Positions 21,641 through 34,510 of a stretch of DNA of 64,000 nucleotides are shown here, piece after piece. The position numbers were made by a program, and so were the translations under genes. This DNA is from Sipunculus nudus. Its lineage: Eukaryota > Annelida > Sipuncula > Golfingiida > Sipunculidae. Location: contig CM049316.1 in assembly GCA_026874595.1 (NCBI GenBank), positions 8,076,339 through 8,140,338 of the forward strand, written 5' to 3'. The notes below the pieces were generated by a model. That model did not search any database. It was not told where the DNA came from and was given only the letters and a program-made list of their open reading frames with translations. Positions within the stretch are counted from its first letter, which is position 1, and every line of letters begins with the position of its first letter.

Positions 21641-24016
21641 TTCAGTTTGCTAATTTATATTATATGAAAAATTTAGAAAAAATAAAATATGTTAAAAATT
21701 TAAAATTTTACCCAGAGTAATACTCAATACAGATGTCATTATGTTTGACTTATGATATCAAGAGTCATGGCTATAGCAGATGTCACATGATTTTATGTAA
21801 ATAATCCAAATTTATATTAAAGATCCCTTTATTTCCTCATCTCAAGTTTGCTCCTTGTATAGCATATTGGGTGTTCTAATCCTTGAGGTATTTTTTACAT
21901 GTGTATAAGTTTACAGCTGAGATAACTGCTCATTTTTTTCTATATATGTATTAAAAAATAAAATTATTCCAAAGTGATTAAACAAATCAGAGTTTAGACA
22001 AGTTCTCATTATGTCTACAATGTTAATAATTGTCCAAAGACTCTTGCTTTGTCCAGTTTGTAGAACATAAATTAACATATGTTAAACATAAATTAAAGCC
22101 GTTTATCCAGTTACGTATGAACCTTATTTAAAGGGACATTATCAGAGCAATATAATGCGTATTCTCTTAAACTCTCAGTTCAGTTTTGCTTTATGCAAAT
22201 GTTTCCCAGCAAAACCATCCCAGCACTTCACACAAAGCTGTTTGACACCTTTAAATAGATCTGCTTGTTCATGAACACAGTCCTCGTGTGTATGTTTACC
22301 ATAACAACATGATTGACAGGTGTTGTGGTTGAGTCCCAAGCGATGTGTTATGTTGACACTTGTGATCGCGCCCGGTCCACTGTTATTAATACTTGTTTAC
22401 AGAAGAAAGCAAACAATTTCAGGAAAATATTTTGGGAGGTACAAATTTATTTTAAAGGGAAGAAGCTATTTTTCGTGTTAATACGACATGCTTTATAGGT
22501 GAATGGGCCCCCTTTAAATTTGCGAAATTTGAATGATGTCTTAGATTCTCAACAATTTTGTTTGACTGAATTAAAACTGACAAAATGGTGTATACTTGTA
22601 GCATCAGGCCAAGTCACACCATTTCCAAATGTAAATTATTTAAATTGACATAAGTCCTCTTCGCTATATAGCAGGATTTCATCAAAATCTTTCATAACCA
22701 TGGTTCCGTTGCCTAAACCAGTTGGTTGTTATACCTACAATAGGTATTAAGAAGAATTAATGTTATGTTTTGAAAATGGTTTCAAACATTAAAGTGTATG
22801 TACGTTCCGCCAGTAAATAAGAGAATCATCTCTTGATTAATCAGTATAGTCAAACTCGTCTATGTTACCACACAACGGATCAAGCTGACCTTATAAGTTG
22901 TTTCGCATACCTGATGACCATGACCTTAATTAAACCAAGTTACTTGGCTTTGAGAACTACTTTATCTGAAACTCATCCAATCAATCTCCCACTGAAACTA
23001 TGATATTGTGTCAAAATAAAAATATATAGAGAGATTTCGTGCAAAAACAGGCTATCATCTGCTTTTAAGGCCTCAAAGTGACCGTGACCTTGAGCTTGGG
23101 CCTTGATTTTGACCCCATATGGCCATGAAATTATGCTAATCATGTCGGCCATGCTTGAAAACACACAACTAGATACCAAGATTATCCAAATCTGCCAAGG
23201 CATTCCAGAAATATTGTGATCCGAAGAATGCATAGCATGATAGCACCGATATAGGGGTAGGGGTTGGCTTTTTTTGAGCTGCGCAGGGCAGAACTACCGT
23301 CCGTGCAACTTAAGACTGCCATTTTCTAATGTCCCAAAGTATACTACAACGGAAAATGAACCTAAGATTAATGATAAAGTTTTGCAATTAAATCGATGTA
23401 TCCCGGGGACTATTTTATGTACCTTCTATTTTACCTTAAAATCTATTATACTGGTACCTAAAATACTGACCTCAGTAAATAGGCTGTCCTGTACATCGGT
23501 ATTCATAATGAAACCATCAATCCACCAACATTCAGTCGACTTGCCGTCGGTCGATTGTTGGCTGCGCAAGCTTCCGTTCTCATGCCGTTCGTTACTTTGT
23601 GTTCGTATATATCTCTGACAGGATAAGATTTTTTTTTTTCATGTGGACACATAATCGTTTTTAATCAATGGGGTACCTCAGCATATGTCTTCGTTATTAA
23701 TTACGGTAAACCGCTATTGCATATCATATTGTACTCATCTAGGCTAGTATAAATCTATAGTCCGTCCGAAAACCCTTGTCCGCATGTATTTTTTCGCGAT
23801 AATCATTTTAAAGATTTTCTTTAAAAAATGCCCTTAGGTCTAAAGTAGATACAGATATTTCGTTTATTTTGTGTAAAGTAGGAATATATCATGTTAAAGT
23901 AGTTATACTTGGCAACTCTTTTGCGTTATTTATGCTGATGGACCGTGGATGGCGTTTCCCGGCACTGCTGAACGGAATATTCCTCCGTAGTACACATTCC
24001 ATGTCTAAGGCTGCGA

Positions 24017-25109
24017 TAGACTGGTACCCTGCTCTATTATGGCCCTCAGCCAAGCATAGAGACATAGTAGTATAATTTGGGAATATCCAAAATGGCCGCC
24101 AGAAGGCCTAGAATCCATCAAATTTAATTAATCAAAAGGGTATAAATATGTAATACGATATTTTCAGTTTTTTTTGGGGGTCGCAGAATCCAATTCTGGT
24201 CTTTATTTGTTAATTTAAAAATTCCCAAGACTCATATGTGGGGGTCGATGTGGAAACGGTCTGAAGCATGGGGTGCGGTAGGGGTGGGGGTTGTAGCACG
24301 ACTCAGTTGGCATTTATATTGAGCAGGTAACCCTAATTTGGTAATGTGCAGCGCTCACCTAACCTGTTGCAATAATATTGTAGTAATTAGATTTTCAACA
24401 AACATGAAGAGGCTTGACCGATATGCTGGGTTAAAACGGAATTGTTCTTGCCAGGTAGGGTTTTTAGAAAGTATACTAAAACAGTCACGATTGGTCTGGT
24501 TTATGTCAAATGACAAGTCGCCTGCTTTGTAACGCTCCAACAGGTTATTAGATGCAACTGTCAGAGTAACTGCAGCACCATCAGATGCACGTGTAAGAAT
24601 AATCACATAGCATTTACCGTGGTTATGGCGACTGTGGTTGATTATCAGGTAGGAAGTCTTTTTTTCATGTCATGAGCCAGCATTCAATAATTTCATACTA
24701 TATTTTTATTTCCTTTTAATTAAAGTTTTGTTGTGTCTGTAGGTAAAATCTTATTTCCTTTAGATTATTGTAAACACATGTAAGTTGCCAATGCATAACA
24801 TTGATATAAAAAATGTATACATGTAATGATAATGCATGGATGAAAGATCAATAAAAAATTTCCTAAATATATGTTCTATTTTATGTCGTAAGTATAACTG
24901 AGTTTCACAACAGGGCATCATATAAACAGTAAAATGGAAAATAATTAAATATTGATTTAATGCAGTGTGAGTCTATAGGTAATAATGTTTTCGCAGTGTA
25001 ATATATTTTATATAGAAAATCCGTATACCTATTGGATAAATACTATGTACGCCCGTCTCTATGATTGGCCTAGAGCAGCGGTGCCATAATAGAGCGGGGT
25101 ACCAGTCTA
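24017..25109. mobile_element. 1.1-kb Mutator-like TIR element with 9-bp target duplication
   Basis: The left end starts TAGACTGGTACCCTGCTCTA and the right end is its reverse complement with small changes. Pairing extends about 50 bases, to 'CATAGAGAC'. Both sides carry the 9-mer AGGCTGCGA (24008-24016 and 25110-25118), the target-duplication length typical of Mutator-like elements. The interior holds a good exon-like frame on the minus strand and no transposase. The right terminus and its flank also start the large duplicated segment, recurring at 35528. Confidence 0.65.
24355..24651 (-). CDS. Exon-like ORF inside the Mutator-like element, unrecognised
   Basis: About 98 codons are open, from near 24651 to a TAG at 24355-24357 just past a possible donor (CAG/GTTAGG at 24363 or TTAG/GTGAGC at 24358). 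The translation is unusually protein-like for this AT-rich DNA: 'GKCYVIILTRASDGAAVTL', 'LLERYKAGDLSF', 'NPTWQEQFRFNPAYRSSLFM'. There is no convincing ATG; the start would be a splice acceptor (an AAAAAAAG run at 24657-24665). It may be a captured host exon, a transposase remnant, or an isolated exon of a minus-strand gene. I do not recognise the family. Confidence 0.35.
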   Translation of the reverse strand, partial: YLIINHSRHNHGKCYVIILTRASDGAAVTLTVASNNLLERYKAGDLSFDINQTNRDCFSILSKNPTWQEQFRFNPAYRSSLFMFVENLITTILLQQVR

Positions 25110-25139
25110 AGGCTGCGAGTGGTGTTTGTTAGACAACAG

Positions 25140-25300
25140 TGACGTCACAAAGACGACACAATGAGCGGTCGCGCATCACCGTCATCAGTTTTCCCGGCTT
25201 GATTATTATCAGTTCTCTGGCGATGAAAAAGTCTAAGACGCTGTAACCGTTTTATTTTGTCATATTTTGGATTATTTGTCTCATATAAAATCAAAGCAAG
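25140..25300 (+). promoter_or_regulatory. CRE and first-exon-like block (copy 1)
   Basis: A perfect TGACGTCA (25140-25147) is followed by 150 bases of relatively GC-rich sequence and a good donor AAGCAAG/GTAAGG at 25301. A short ATG frame (MSGRASPSSVFPA) stops before the donor, so the exon would be 5' UTR. The same block recurs at 35623-35783, upstream of and on the same strand as the SLC17 exons. Confidence 0.4.
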
Positions 25301-25320
25301 GTAAGGCATTACTTTTTTAC

Positions 25321-25468
25321 GCAGGAAGTCGGCGGAATAGCTCCTGCAACCTTAGGACCAGAAAGGTTTACAGATACACTGCTTCACTTGTAAAGCAGGA
25401 AGTCGGCGGAATAGCTCCTGCAACCTTAGGACCAGAAAGGTTTACAGTTACACTGCTTCACTTGTAAA
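25321..25468. repeat. 74-bp tandem duplication
   Basis: Units 25321-25394 and 25395-25468, starting 'gcaggaagtcggcggaatag', differ at about one base. Copy 2 (from 35805) has only one unit, so the duplication is recent and followed the large duplication or allele split. Confidence 0.9.
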
Positions 25469-25959
25469 GTTGTATAAAAAAATATCCCGGAAAAACATGC
25501 TGACACGGGTACTGGGACAGACAATAGTGAAACACATAACGTTTGTGTTAGGCCTGAAAACTGGTTAATTCCTTTGTATGTTTTAAACATTTGAGTGAAT
25601 GGCCAACGAGAATATAAAACGTTTCATTTCGCTGAGCTGAAATATGATTAAAGCAACGTTAATCGAAAAGACAGATATCTTAAATTCTAAATCGTTCAAC
25701 GTTTGAATACTATATAGATGGCGCTGAGAAGCAAAAGCTGTATTTACCGTAAATAACAATAATCGTGTTCAAAGGTAGCCCATTATGCAAAATGCAGTCG
25801 ATATAATCGATTTTTAAAGATAACGACCATTCATTGATTTTATCAATTAATTGGAACACAACTAATAAACTAGATATTTCTTGGCACCGCAGGTGCAATA
25901 GTATCCCCAGACAATCACCCCCCCCCCCGTCTGCAGCAACAATTAATATCAGATAACTC

Positions 25960-26830
25960 TCATAGAAAAGGTCACTCTCATAGAAAAGTTCATGACCCCA
26001 ATTTCAAAATACATCATCCCCTAACCCTAATCTGTCCATTAGTTTTTGACTTATAATGCTCTTAGTACTGTTAAGTGGCTATGGTGGGGGTATTAAACGG
26101 CACGAAAACAAGTAAAAGAATAACAGGTGGCGCCAGCAGTTTCCGGTACATGACAATACTATCCAAGATCTTCGGTCAAGTCGATTTCTGGACCAACCCA
26201 TGCATCCCTTATTGAGATATCAATGATTTTGTGTAATTTTCACCATATATGGCCATATTAACGGTCAAGGCCACTCTCATAGGAAAGGTCATGGCCCCAA
26301 TTTAAATAAAAATCATCCCATAACCCATATCTATGTATATGCATAATATAAAAGAAATCTTTCCATTAGTTTTTTTACTTATAATGCTCACAGTACTGTC
26401 AAGTGGCAATTTTTGGGGTATTAAAATGCAAGAAAACAAGTTAAGAATAATAGGTGGCGCCACCAGTTTCTGGTACATGACAATACTATCCAAGATCTTC
26501 GGTCAGGTTGATTTTTGGACCAATCCATGCATCCCTTATTGAGAAATGATTTTGTGTAATTTTCAGCATATATGTCAATATTCAAGGTCAAGGCCACTCT
26601 CATAGGAATGGTCATGACCCCAATTTAAATAAACATCATTCCATAACCCATATCTATATATATGCATAATATAAAAGAAATCTGTCCATTAGATTTTTAC
26701 TTATAATGCTCTCAGTACTGTCAAGTGGCATTTTTTGGGGTATTAAAAGGCACGAAAACAAGTAAAGAATAATAGGTGGCGCCACCAGTTTCTGGAACAT
26801 ATCCTATCCATCGATCAGCTTGATTTTGGG
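25960..26830. repeat. About 330-bp tandem core repeat x3 (copy 1)
   Basis: Each unit contains a GGTGGCGCCA palindrome-like motif (near 26127, 26454 and 26775), 'tatccaagatcttcggtc', 'aaggccactctcatagga' and 'cagtactgtcaagtggc'. The period is about 325-330 bases. Confidence 0.88.
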
Positions 26831-26991
26831 ATCAATCCATGCAAGGTTTCTTGTGATATTAAAGAATTTGTGTGATTTTCCCCAAAAAGTGTTTATTAAA
26901 TGCATTTTACGTGATTATCTGTATATCAACAGACCCAGTGCATATGTACAAGTAAAATCCGCACCTGGCATGAGCGCGGTAACCGGCAAAC

Positions 26992-29113
26992 CAGGGACCC
27001 ATGGGTCACGGCGCTCATATTTAGAAATGAGGCACATGCTGGTTTTGTGGCGTAATAAACATAAGCTGTATTATGAGTTGTTGGTGTTCAGCTTATGTAT
27101 GATTTTGATAGTATCTTTGGAGACAGGGAAGAGGATTGATTTTATTTACAAATGGAGTGCTATTGTCACATAGATTTTGACTTGGCTATATAACTTATAA
27201 GCAGAACATATAATATAAGAGTTTAACTATTTATTAAAAATAATTACAAATATTGTCCCAAATAAAATTTTTTATAAAAAAAATAATAAGAGAATCGTAT
27301 GATTTTTTAAAATAAAATATAACGGAAAGATATGTTAAAGAATATATTCATGAATGCATTCATGAATACATTTTGAAAGTATTTGCACTGGTATTCATAT
27401 ACTTTCATTTTTACCTGAATTCTTATTCTTATGCAAGAAACTTTATAATGGAGTACATATTCATATTCATATTCATATTCAAATACATTTGCCAAGTATT
27501 CGCAACATGTCTGGTATTTATTCAGTTTTCATCAAACAATGATGTTGAGAAACCAGAATATACAAAATTCACACATTTAAATAATGATTATAAGTACCTG
27601 GTTTTATGGCTTTTATTTATATTTAAAAAAATAAATGTAATATATTCAATTTGGACTAATTTCACATCAATGTACACACTGGACACAGTAGGAATCTAGA
27701 TTAATATTATCAACTGAATCTTTGTCTGTCATTAATTTCCTTCATATGAACCCTAATGATTAGTAATGAATAATATGATTTATTCTTTTATCATTAAAAT
27801 TGAAATGAAAAATACCATAGGTGATTTCATGGTGTTATTTGGAATACGTGACATTCTATCCATCGATACAAGATTCTTATATCATCAGTAACTGCAAGTT
27901 AATTTCCTGTTATTATCAACTAACAAATTACTTTTCTATTTTTCTTTAATTTGTTATTAAAAAACAATAAAAATTTATTAATTTATTGTTTATTGTTATG
28001 TTGTTGGTAACAACTACTAGATGAGTTGGGTTGGACACCTGGATCAACTGTGACTGGCCATAAGCTGCCTGGCTGCCCCAGTGTATGCCTCGCCTCAAGC
28101 GTGCATAATTTGCTGAAAGGTCAACAAGGTCAACATACAGGCGAATTAAGAGGGGCTGGGGAGAGCCAAGGTCTGACATAGTCTCATAAAAACATTAATA
28201 AAACTACAATTTTTGGCCAGTTTCTTTCAGCTTTCTTAACCAAAAAGTTTATGTGTGCATGATATGAAAATTATGTCAACAGCGCTCACAGGAAACAAAC
28301 GTGCCATGGTCAAAGTTGGGCAAAATTTAAGGTACTAAGTTTATATTTATACTAATAACTTATAAAATTTAAAAAAATCAGAACTAATTTTGGGTATTCA
28401 ATTGAATCTTGATTAAATAATGTTAAAATCCTGACAAAAAATCTCTAGCTTCAGCAATCCTCTTGTTAAGGGAGTAAATATATTTCTTGATTTTTTAAAA
28501 AGTGCATTATGTTTGGGCCCATAACTTTTTTAAATTACGCAATACTGACATAATTTCTGGTATGTGCATAGAGGATGTATAGAAAAATATGTAAATTATA
28601 TATAATTAAAGTCAGATGAGTGGTTTTTTTATTTGGCAGTCTTGAAGTGTAATGATGGGTTTTTAATGGAAAATGAAGTTTTTCATTAATATCTCAAAGG
28701 TATTAAATCCTAGTGACCAAATTCTTGGCATGATAGGGGATTTTGGAGACATCTAATTGTATGCCAAATTTTAGGAACTGAGAGCTGAACGTGGGGAGCT
28801 GAGCTCTTGCAAACTGCATAACATTAGCTTGATGTAAACAATATGTTACATGGTGCTTGAAAACTTGAATAAAATCTACAGTTTTTTATCAACTGGTTTC
28901 AAATTTTTGGTGTTAACAGACAAAATGCTAACAAAAACATGCTGTGAAAATTAAATCCACAGTACTCATAGGAAAAAACATCTAACATCTAACATTATGC
29001 CGAATTTTGGATTCCTAGGTCTTACGGTTTCAAAGCGTGCCACATCTACGGACAATGGACGGACAATGGACCACGACTATAGCTCAGATGACTTACAGTC
29101 AGCTGAGCTAAAA
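26992..29113 (+). mobile_element. Family H element (copy 2), in block A
   Basis: It starts at GGGACCCATGGGTCACGGC (26994 on) and ends at the hairpin TAGCTCAGATGACT...AGTCAGCTGAGCTA (29080-29110), preceded by a degraded (GGAC)n. About 2.1 kb with no open reading frame of interest. A second copy sits at the same place in block A'. Confidence 0.75.
27346..27367. repeat. Perfect 22-bp palindrome
   Basis: The arms are ATTCATGAATG and its complement, with no loop. A related palindrome lies in the inverted family H copy near 49510-49535. It falls in the stretch deleted from copy 2 of the large duplication. Confidence 0.9.
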
Positions 29114-31409
29114 ATCGCTCCGGGCGATCGTAGAAACTCGCCCAACCGCGTTAGCGTGTTTCGTAATAAGTCAAATTTATACAGGAAAGCAATTTTTTAC
29201 TCAAGGTTAAAAATTGTGAATCCAAGAGCGACCAATTTTTTTCACTGCGTGACGTATCCCGGTGTCCCCCCTTTCATTTTAGCCATTATATTTAGACTAA
29301 TTGCCATGGTATAATTATAAGCCCATTTGCTGTAATTGGACCAAGGGGCAGAGCAAAATAAGTTAATTAAGAAATTGTAAATAACATGCATTAATGTCTT
29401 TCTGCTGAGTTTATTCGTGCATGGATTATTGTCCAAATTGATTCAGTGCATTGCTGGTTCAGGAAGTAAATCAATTATTCTGTTTTTCTCTGTACACAGT
29501 GGTTTTTTAATTAAATTTACTTCCTTATCTGCAATGTAGGCTATGTGACAAACTTAATATAATTCCCTATAATTTGTGAAGTCTTTTCCAGTTCGTTCGG
29601 CTCACCAATACAAGGCCTCATGCATCGGTCATTAAAAGCGTGGATTATGTGAAGTTTCAAGGTTTTGGTGAACAAGAACAGTGAAAAATAATCAAAGATT
29701 ATTGTCTACAATATAATATGAAAATAAAATCAAACCGACCGACTGTTTTCTTCTCATAATGAAAGGGTCTCAAGTTGGATTAAATTTCTTGAAGCAAATG
29801 CTCTTTCCCTGTGAATAAATTAATCAGCATGGCTCTCTCCGCTTAACCAATTAATGCTTAATTCGGGCGTAGCTATAAGTGTTGGTTGTAGCTGCTAGTT
29901 CAGGTCGGTGGTTTTCTCTTGGTCCTGCGGATTCCTCCATCTTAAAGAGACCTCCGAACGTCTTTGTTATAGAAAGTGCCCCGTGTTATTAGTTATTATA
30001 ACAATAAGAACGATCGACTTAAAATAAAGTGTAAATAAGAAAAGTTCAAATAAGCATCTTCATGCTATCTAACTGTAAAATGAGCAAAAAAAGTCAGTTT
30101 GATGACTTGTGTATTAATTTTGGAATTTTATCTCCCTCCCATGGAGTCGTATAGTCTTTGGTCTGTCGTCGTCTGTGTCATTTCTTGTGAACGCGATAAC
30201 TTTTGAACCACCCTATATTTTTTTCATGAAATTTTCATGAAATTTGAATAGTTCTTACTGAAACCTTAAGGTCAAATTAGCAGAAATGGAAGTTTGTTGT
30301 GAACCTATAACTTTTGAAGTATAACATAACTTTCCTCACAATTGATACAAAAATTGGCCTTTAACATGGCACAAAACGTCACTGTATGTTACACGTAAAA
30401 CACATTTACAATTCGCATCTAGAATGGTCTTTGGAGAGCTGCCCGTTTGCTTAAAATTTAATATCCACTGCACGAGTTAAAAATTACTACAATAGGTCAG
30501 ATTTCTCAATATTTGTTCTGTTTTCTTTGATTTATTTATTTAATTTTTTTGTGTGGGGGGGGGGGGGGGGGGAGGGGGTATCGTTTCATAATAACACAAA
30601 TTTTTTTACTTTTTTGTATGTTTAAAACATACACATACAAAAATGGTCGTTACGCAATACTGGTGACGTAGATTACCGTGAATTATGACAAGCCAGACTG
30701 TTTTTTTTTTCATGCAACTACTGGTGGCACTTAGAATTGTCATTATTACGCAATTTTTATGGCAGATATATGACTGAGTCATCTTAACGTTTATCCAGGT
30801 CCATTACAATGATTACATGACGCAAAAACCATTTTACACTTCACATGCAGCAAGGGATCTTATATAAACCTTCAACTGACAGGCCTATATTTTTAAATTA
30901 TTTGTATTTACACATATTTCAGATAAATATCCCTAAAGAACCAATGATGGACTGCCATCATTCTGATTTGAACTGGTAATGCTGAAGTTGAATAGACCTA
31001 ACAGATGTTCCGCTGACATCCGGATGGAGGTGGACACATTATATAAAACCAAACTGCCATGCAGATCAAAGAATTTATTATGAATGGCAGCTCCAATATC
31101 GCAAAACCTGAATAAAAAGTAGTTTTCAATACCAGTGATAAAGGTCAGCTGTATTATGAGTTATATCATATTATAACCCTCCTTCAGGCCAGGCTGTGGA
31201 TAATGCTCTTCCATAATTCTCTCCACCTGCAGGTCATGCAGTGCTATCGCGGCTCGGACAAAGCTGGTTATGAAAATTGCTCATAAAACATTTAAGATGA
31301 AAGCAAATGCGTGTTGGGATATCAGGATTGGGCTTAGATCGTGAAGATTAGAGTGTGGTGCTCTGGCATAGTTGCTTTTTCTGATTTTTACCTTTTCACC
31401 TAATTAAAC
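29114..31409. other. Repeat-like non-coding block between two family H copies
   Basis: It includes the A/B junction (29506) and text such as 'gtgaacgcgataacttttga' typical of dispersed repeats. The stretch from 29507 recurs at 49926. A G-run lies at 30557-30575. No gene is supported. Confidence 0.6.
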
Positions 31410-32761
31410 AAGGGACCCATGGGTCACGGCGCTCAGCTGATCATGATTGGACTATAAATGTATCACCATTGTGATACTATATTGAGTAGATAAAGCTTAG
31501 AATATCATGGTCATGTTGGGCTTTTATAAAGGAATATAAAGTAATATGTGAGTAAATGATAATGAAATAACCTGACTGATGGATTAATATGGAGTAAAAT
31601 ATAGTTGTTTATTTTTAATTTATTTGGGAGGGGTCGAAAAAAGCAATTTATTTGAGCAAATATGAATGCAATGACAGCAGTACTAAGCAGTGGTATAAAA
31701 TGATAAGGCTATTTGTTGAAGGATCTATAGTGTATGGAAAACTGCAAGATTTCAATTTGACAGATACAAGGTTATGATTAACTATGTTGATGAGGGGATT
31801 TATGAATTTGTGACTGTGTGACATGATATCTTGACAAGATTGGTCTTGACAAGGTACATTATTTTGATGCCCCTCATGTCTACATATTAAACAAAACTGA
31901 CTTAATTTCTGGCATGTACATAGGTAACTATGGACTAATGGTCAACAGTACTGAACCACCTGGAAGGTTAAAATCTTGATAAAATATGATAAAATGTAGA
32001 TAAAGTTTAAGAGGAAGAGGTAATCTGGGCCATGGTTGGTTGATATGATTGAAGAAAATGTTGCAAATAATATTTGAGATCTGACCATGCCTTTCCATTG
32101 GTTACCTTTTTGATAAGCTGTTGACAGTTCAACAGTTTACACATTTGTCTGATGAGATCCAATTTATTTGGTAAACCTTTTTTTATCAATTTCATGATAT
32201 GTATACAGTTGCCATAACGTCTCCACTCCACAGGTGCAATGACTTGAGGGGGGGGGGGGGGGGGGTAGTTGTGTTATGATCAGAGTTACAATGCCTCTGT
32301 CTCTCTGTAGATATTTTCTTTAATTATTAAATTTTATGCTATAGCCAAAGAACTATTGTTCACAGTGCCAAGGAGCAAAGCCTCAGTGGGATGAAGAAGG
32401 GGATGGTGAGAGTTACAACACCCTTGCATATACATACATGATATGAAATTTAATTCAACAGTGCTTATAAAAAAATTTCATTCATGAACATTAAATATTT
32501 AAAACAGGCAGAAAGATGGAGAAACAAAGCAAATCATTTTTCCCCATTCTACTGAGCCAAGAAAAAATTAACAATATTTGGATTTATTCCTTTTTTTCGT
32601 TACATAATTTTAATCCAAGTTTCCGAATGTTACTTTAAATTTACAGTATAACATACATGTGATTGTGAATATTTCAGTTAATTCACATTTTTAAATTGCA
32701 TCAACATTTATAGTTAATGTATCTAGTTTATAGTACCTGGAGAGAGAGAGAGAGAGAGAAA

Positions 32762-32799
<38 letters not shown>

Positions 32800-34028
32800 T
32801 CTCTGGTAATTACTGCCTGACCCAGCCTGACCCAGACACTCACAGTGGCAGTAGGTCAGACCTGAAGGTGTTATGTAACTGCTCAGTTCACTGCATTTAT
32901 ACTGATCTGATGTAAACAATGAAGACATGGTATCTGGAAACTTGAATGAAATCTACAGTTTTTGATCAATTGGTTTCAAATTTCAGATTTTTACAGATGA
33001 AATGTTAATGTGTACATGCTGTGAAAATTAAATCCACAACACTAACAGGAAAAATTTGAATATTTATATTTTTTTAAATGGTATCAGGAAAAAAGAAAAG
33101 TATTCTCAAATATAAAACTAATACATGTGTTAAAATTAATCCAAGGATCAAAACACCCAATATATTATACCAGGAGCAAACTGTAGTTGGGAATGTTTAA
33201 TTTTATGAACTGAAATAAAGGACCAGCAATATAAATTTTGAATATTTAGCCAGTATCATGTAACAACTGATACAACCATGAGTTATAAGCCAAACAAATT
33301 AAAATCTTTAATGAGCACTTGTCTGAGTAATATTTTAAATTTTCGACATATTTATTTATCATTTTAATTTTATAATAAATATAAACCAACAAGTTAAACA
33401 CCTGGAAAAGACCTGGAAATTTAGATTAATTTAATATAATCAACTGCATCCTTGTCTATAAATAACTTGCTTCATATAATCCCTAATAGTAAACAACAAT
33501 TTATTTTAATTATTTATTTTTCATTTTTAAGGTTGAAACGAAAAATACCCAATGGTGACATTTGAAATACAATTTTGGACATCCATGGAAGATCCATAAA
33601 TGATCAGTAATTGCAAGGTAATCCGCTGTAACTCTTTAACTATAAATTCCTTTTCCGTTTATTTTTTTTAAAGTTCTTATCATAAACCAAGAATTTAAAA
33701 AAAAGTTTATTGTTATGTTTATGGCCTAAACAAATACTAGAGGAGGGGGTTGGACAGTTAGATCCAGCTGAAGCCACCCAAGAGCTGGCTGGCTGCAGAG
33801 TGCCTCGCTTCAAGCATGCATAATTGGCCTGAAAGGTCAATGTGGGGACATAAAAGAAGGGCTTCAGTACAGCCTAGGTGTGATATAGTCTCATAAAAAC
33901 TTTCATAAAAGCTAGTTTTTGACCAATTCCTTTTATTACTTCAGAATTTAGAAGCTAAAAATCTTACGTGATAAGATATGAAAATTAAATCAACAGTGCT
34001 TACAGGGAAAAAAACATGCCATGGCCAA
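31410..34028 (+). mobile_element. Family H element (copy 3), 3'-truncated, in block B
   Basis: It starts at AGGGACCCATGGGTCACGGC (31411) and runs into block B without a 3' hairpin. At about 34028 it jumps to 'tttagaaataagcattt', where copy 2 continues for about 1.45 kb to a complete 3' end (55711). It contains a G-run (32249-32266) and a (GA)n tract (32740-32796). Confidence 0.65.
32740..32796. repeat. (GA)n microsatellite
   Basis: A GA run with a small interruption. The counterpart in block B' (53158-53189) is shorter. Confidence 0.95.
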
Positions 34029-34510
34029 AGTTTTTTTTTAGAAATAAGCATTTGAAAAGATAAGATGATTTGGTCCTGCTATTTAGTGATAATCAAGTAC
34101 TTAATATATGATTTCCAAACTAATACTCATGGTTGCCAAGGTATATTTACAGATTGACAGAAAGGTGGACAGAAATGACTGATCACTTTTTTTCACTTTA
34201 TAAGGCAGGGAAATAATGCTATTCATGTTCAGTTTATATATTGAACCCTATTTTTTCAGCATAAATCCACTTTTGGCATGAGAATTATGATTTATTAACG
34301 GAGTATTTTTATCATATTTTCTTTTAATTTTACGAACTTCATAATTTCACAGTATCAAAAAAGTCTGAAAGTATAAGTTAATTCTGAATTATAAGTTGTA
34401 TCATTATTTATCTTTAGTTTGGTTCCAATCATGTAAAATTATGCATTCACATATTTTATCATACACTGAATATAAAGGTAAATTATTCATTCAAAGATAA
34501 AATCACAAAC

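Larger units (their letters stand above)
19493..23411. mobile_element. 3.9-kb long-TIR DNA transposon with 5-bp target duplication
   Basis: The left end reads AGTCCCCGGGATACATCGAT, and the right end is its reverse complement. Both sides are flanked by ATTTT (19488-19492 and 23412-23416), a clean 5-bp target duplication. The inverted arms pair over about 230 bases next to each end (19493-19730 with 23175-23411). They pair again further in (about 19740-19927 with 22820-22990), after about 165 bases unique to the right arm. Near the inner limit both arms read 'aagagatgattctctt'. The interior holds a broken coding fragment, a nested repeat copy and AT-rich sequence. No complete transposase is visible, so the superfamily is undecided. 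Confidence 0.8.

Noticed and set aside
28997-29314. 105-residue frame, also at 39666-39983
   Set aside because: Conserved only because it lies in the duplicated block; its start is family H 3'-end sequence and there is no protein signature.
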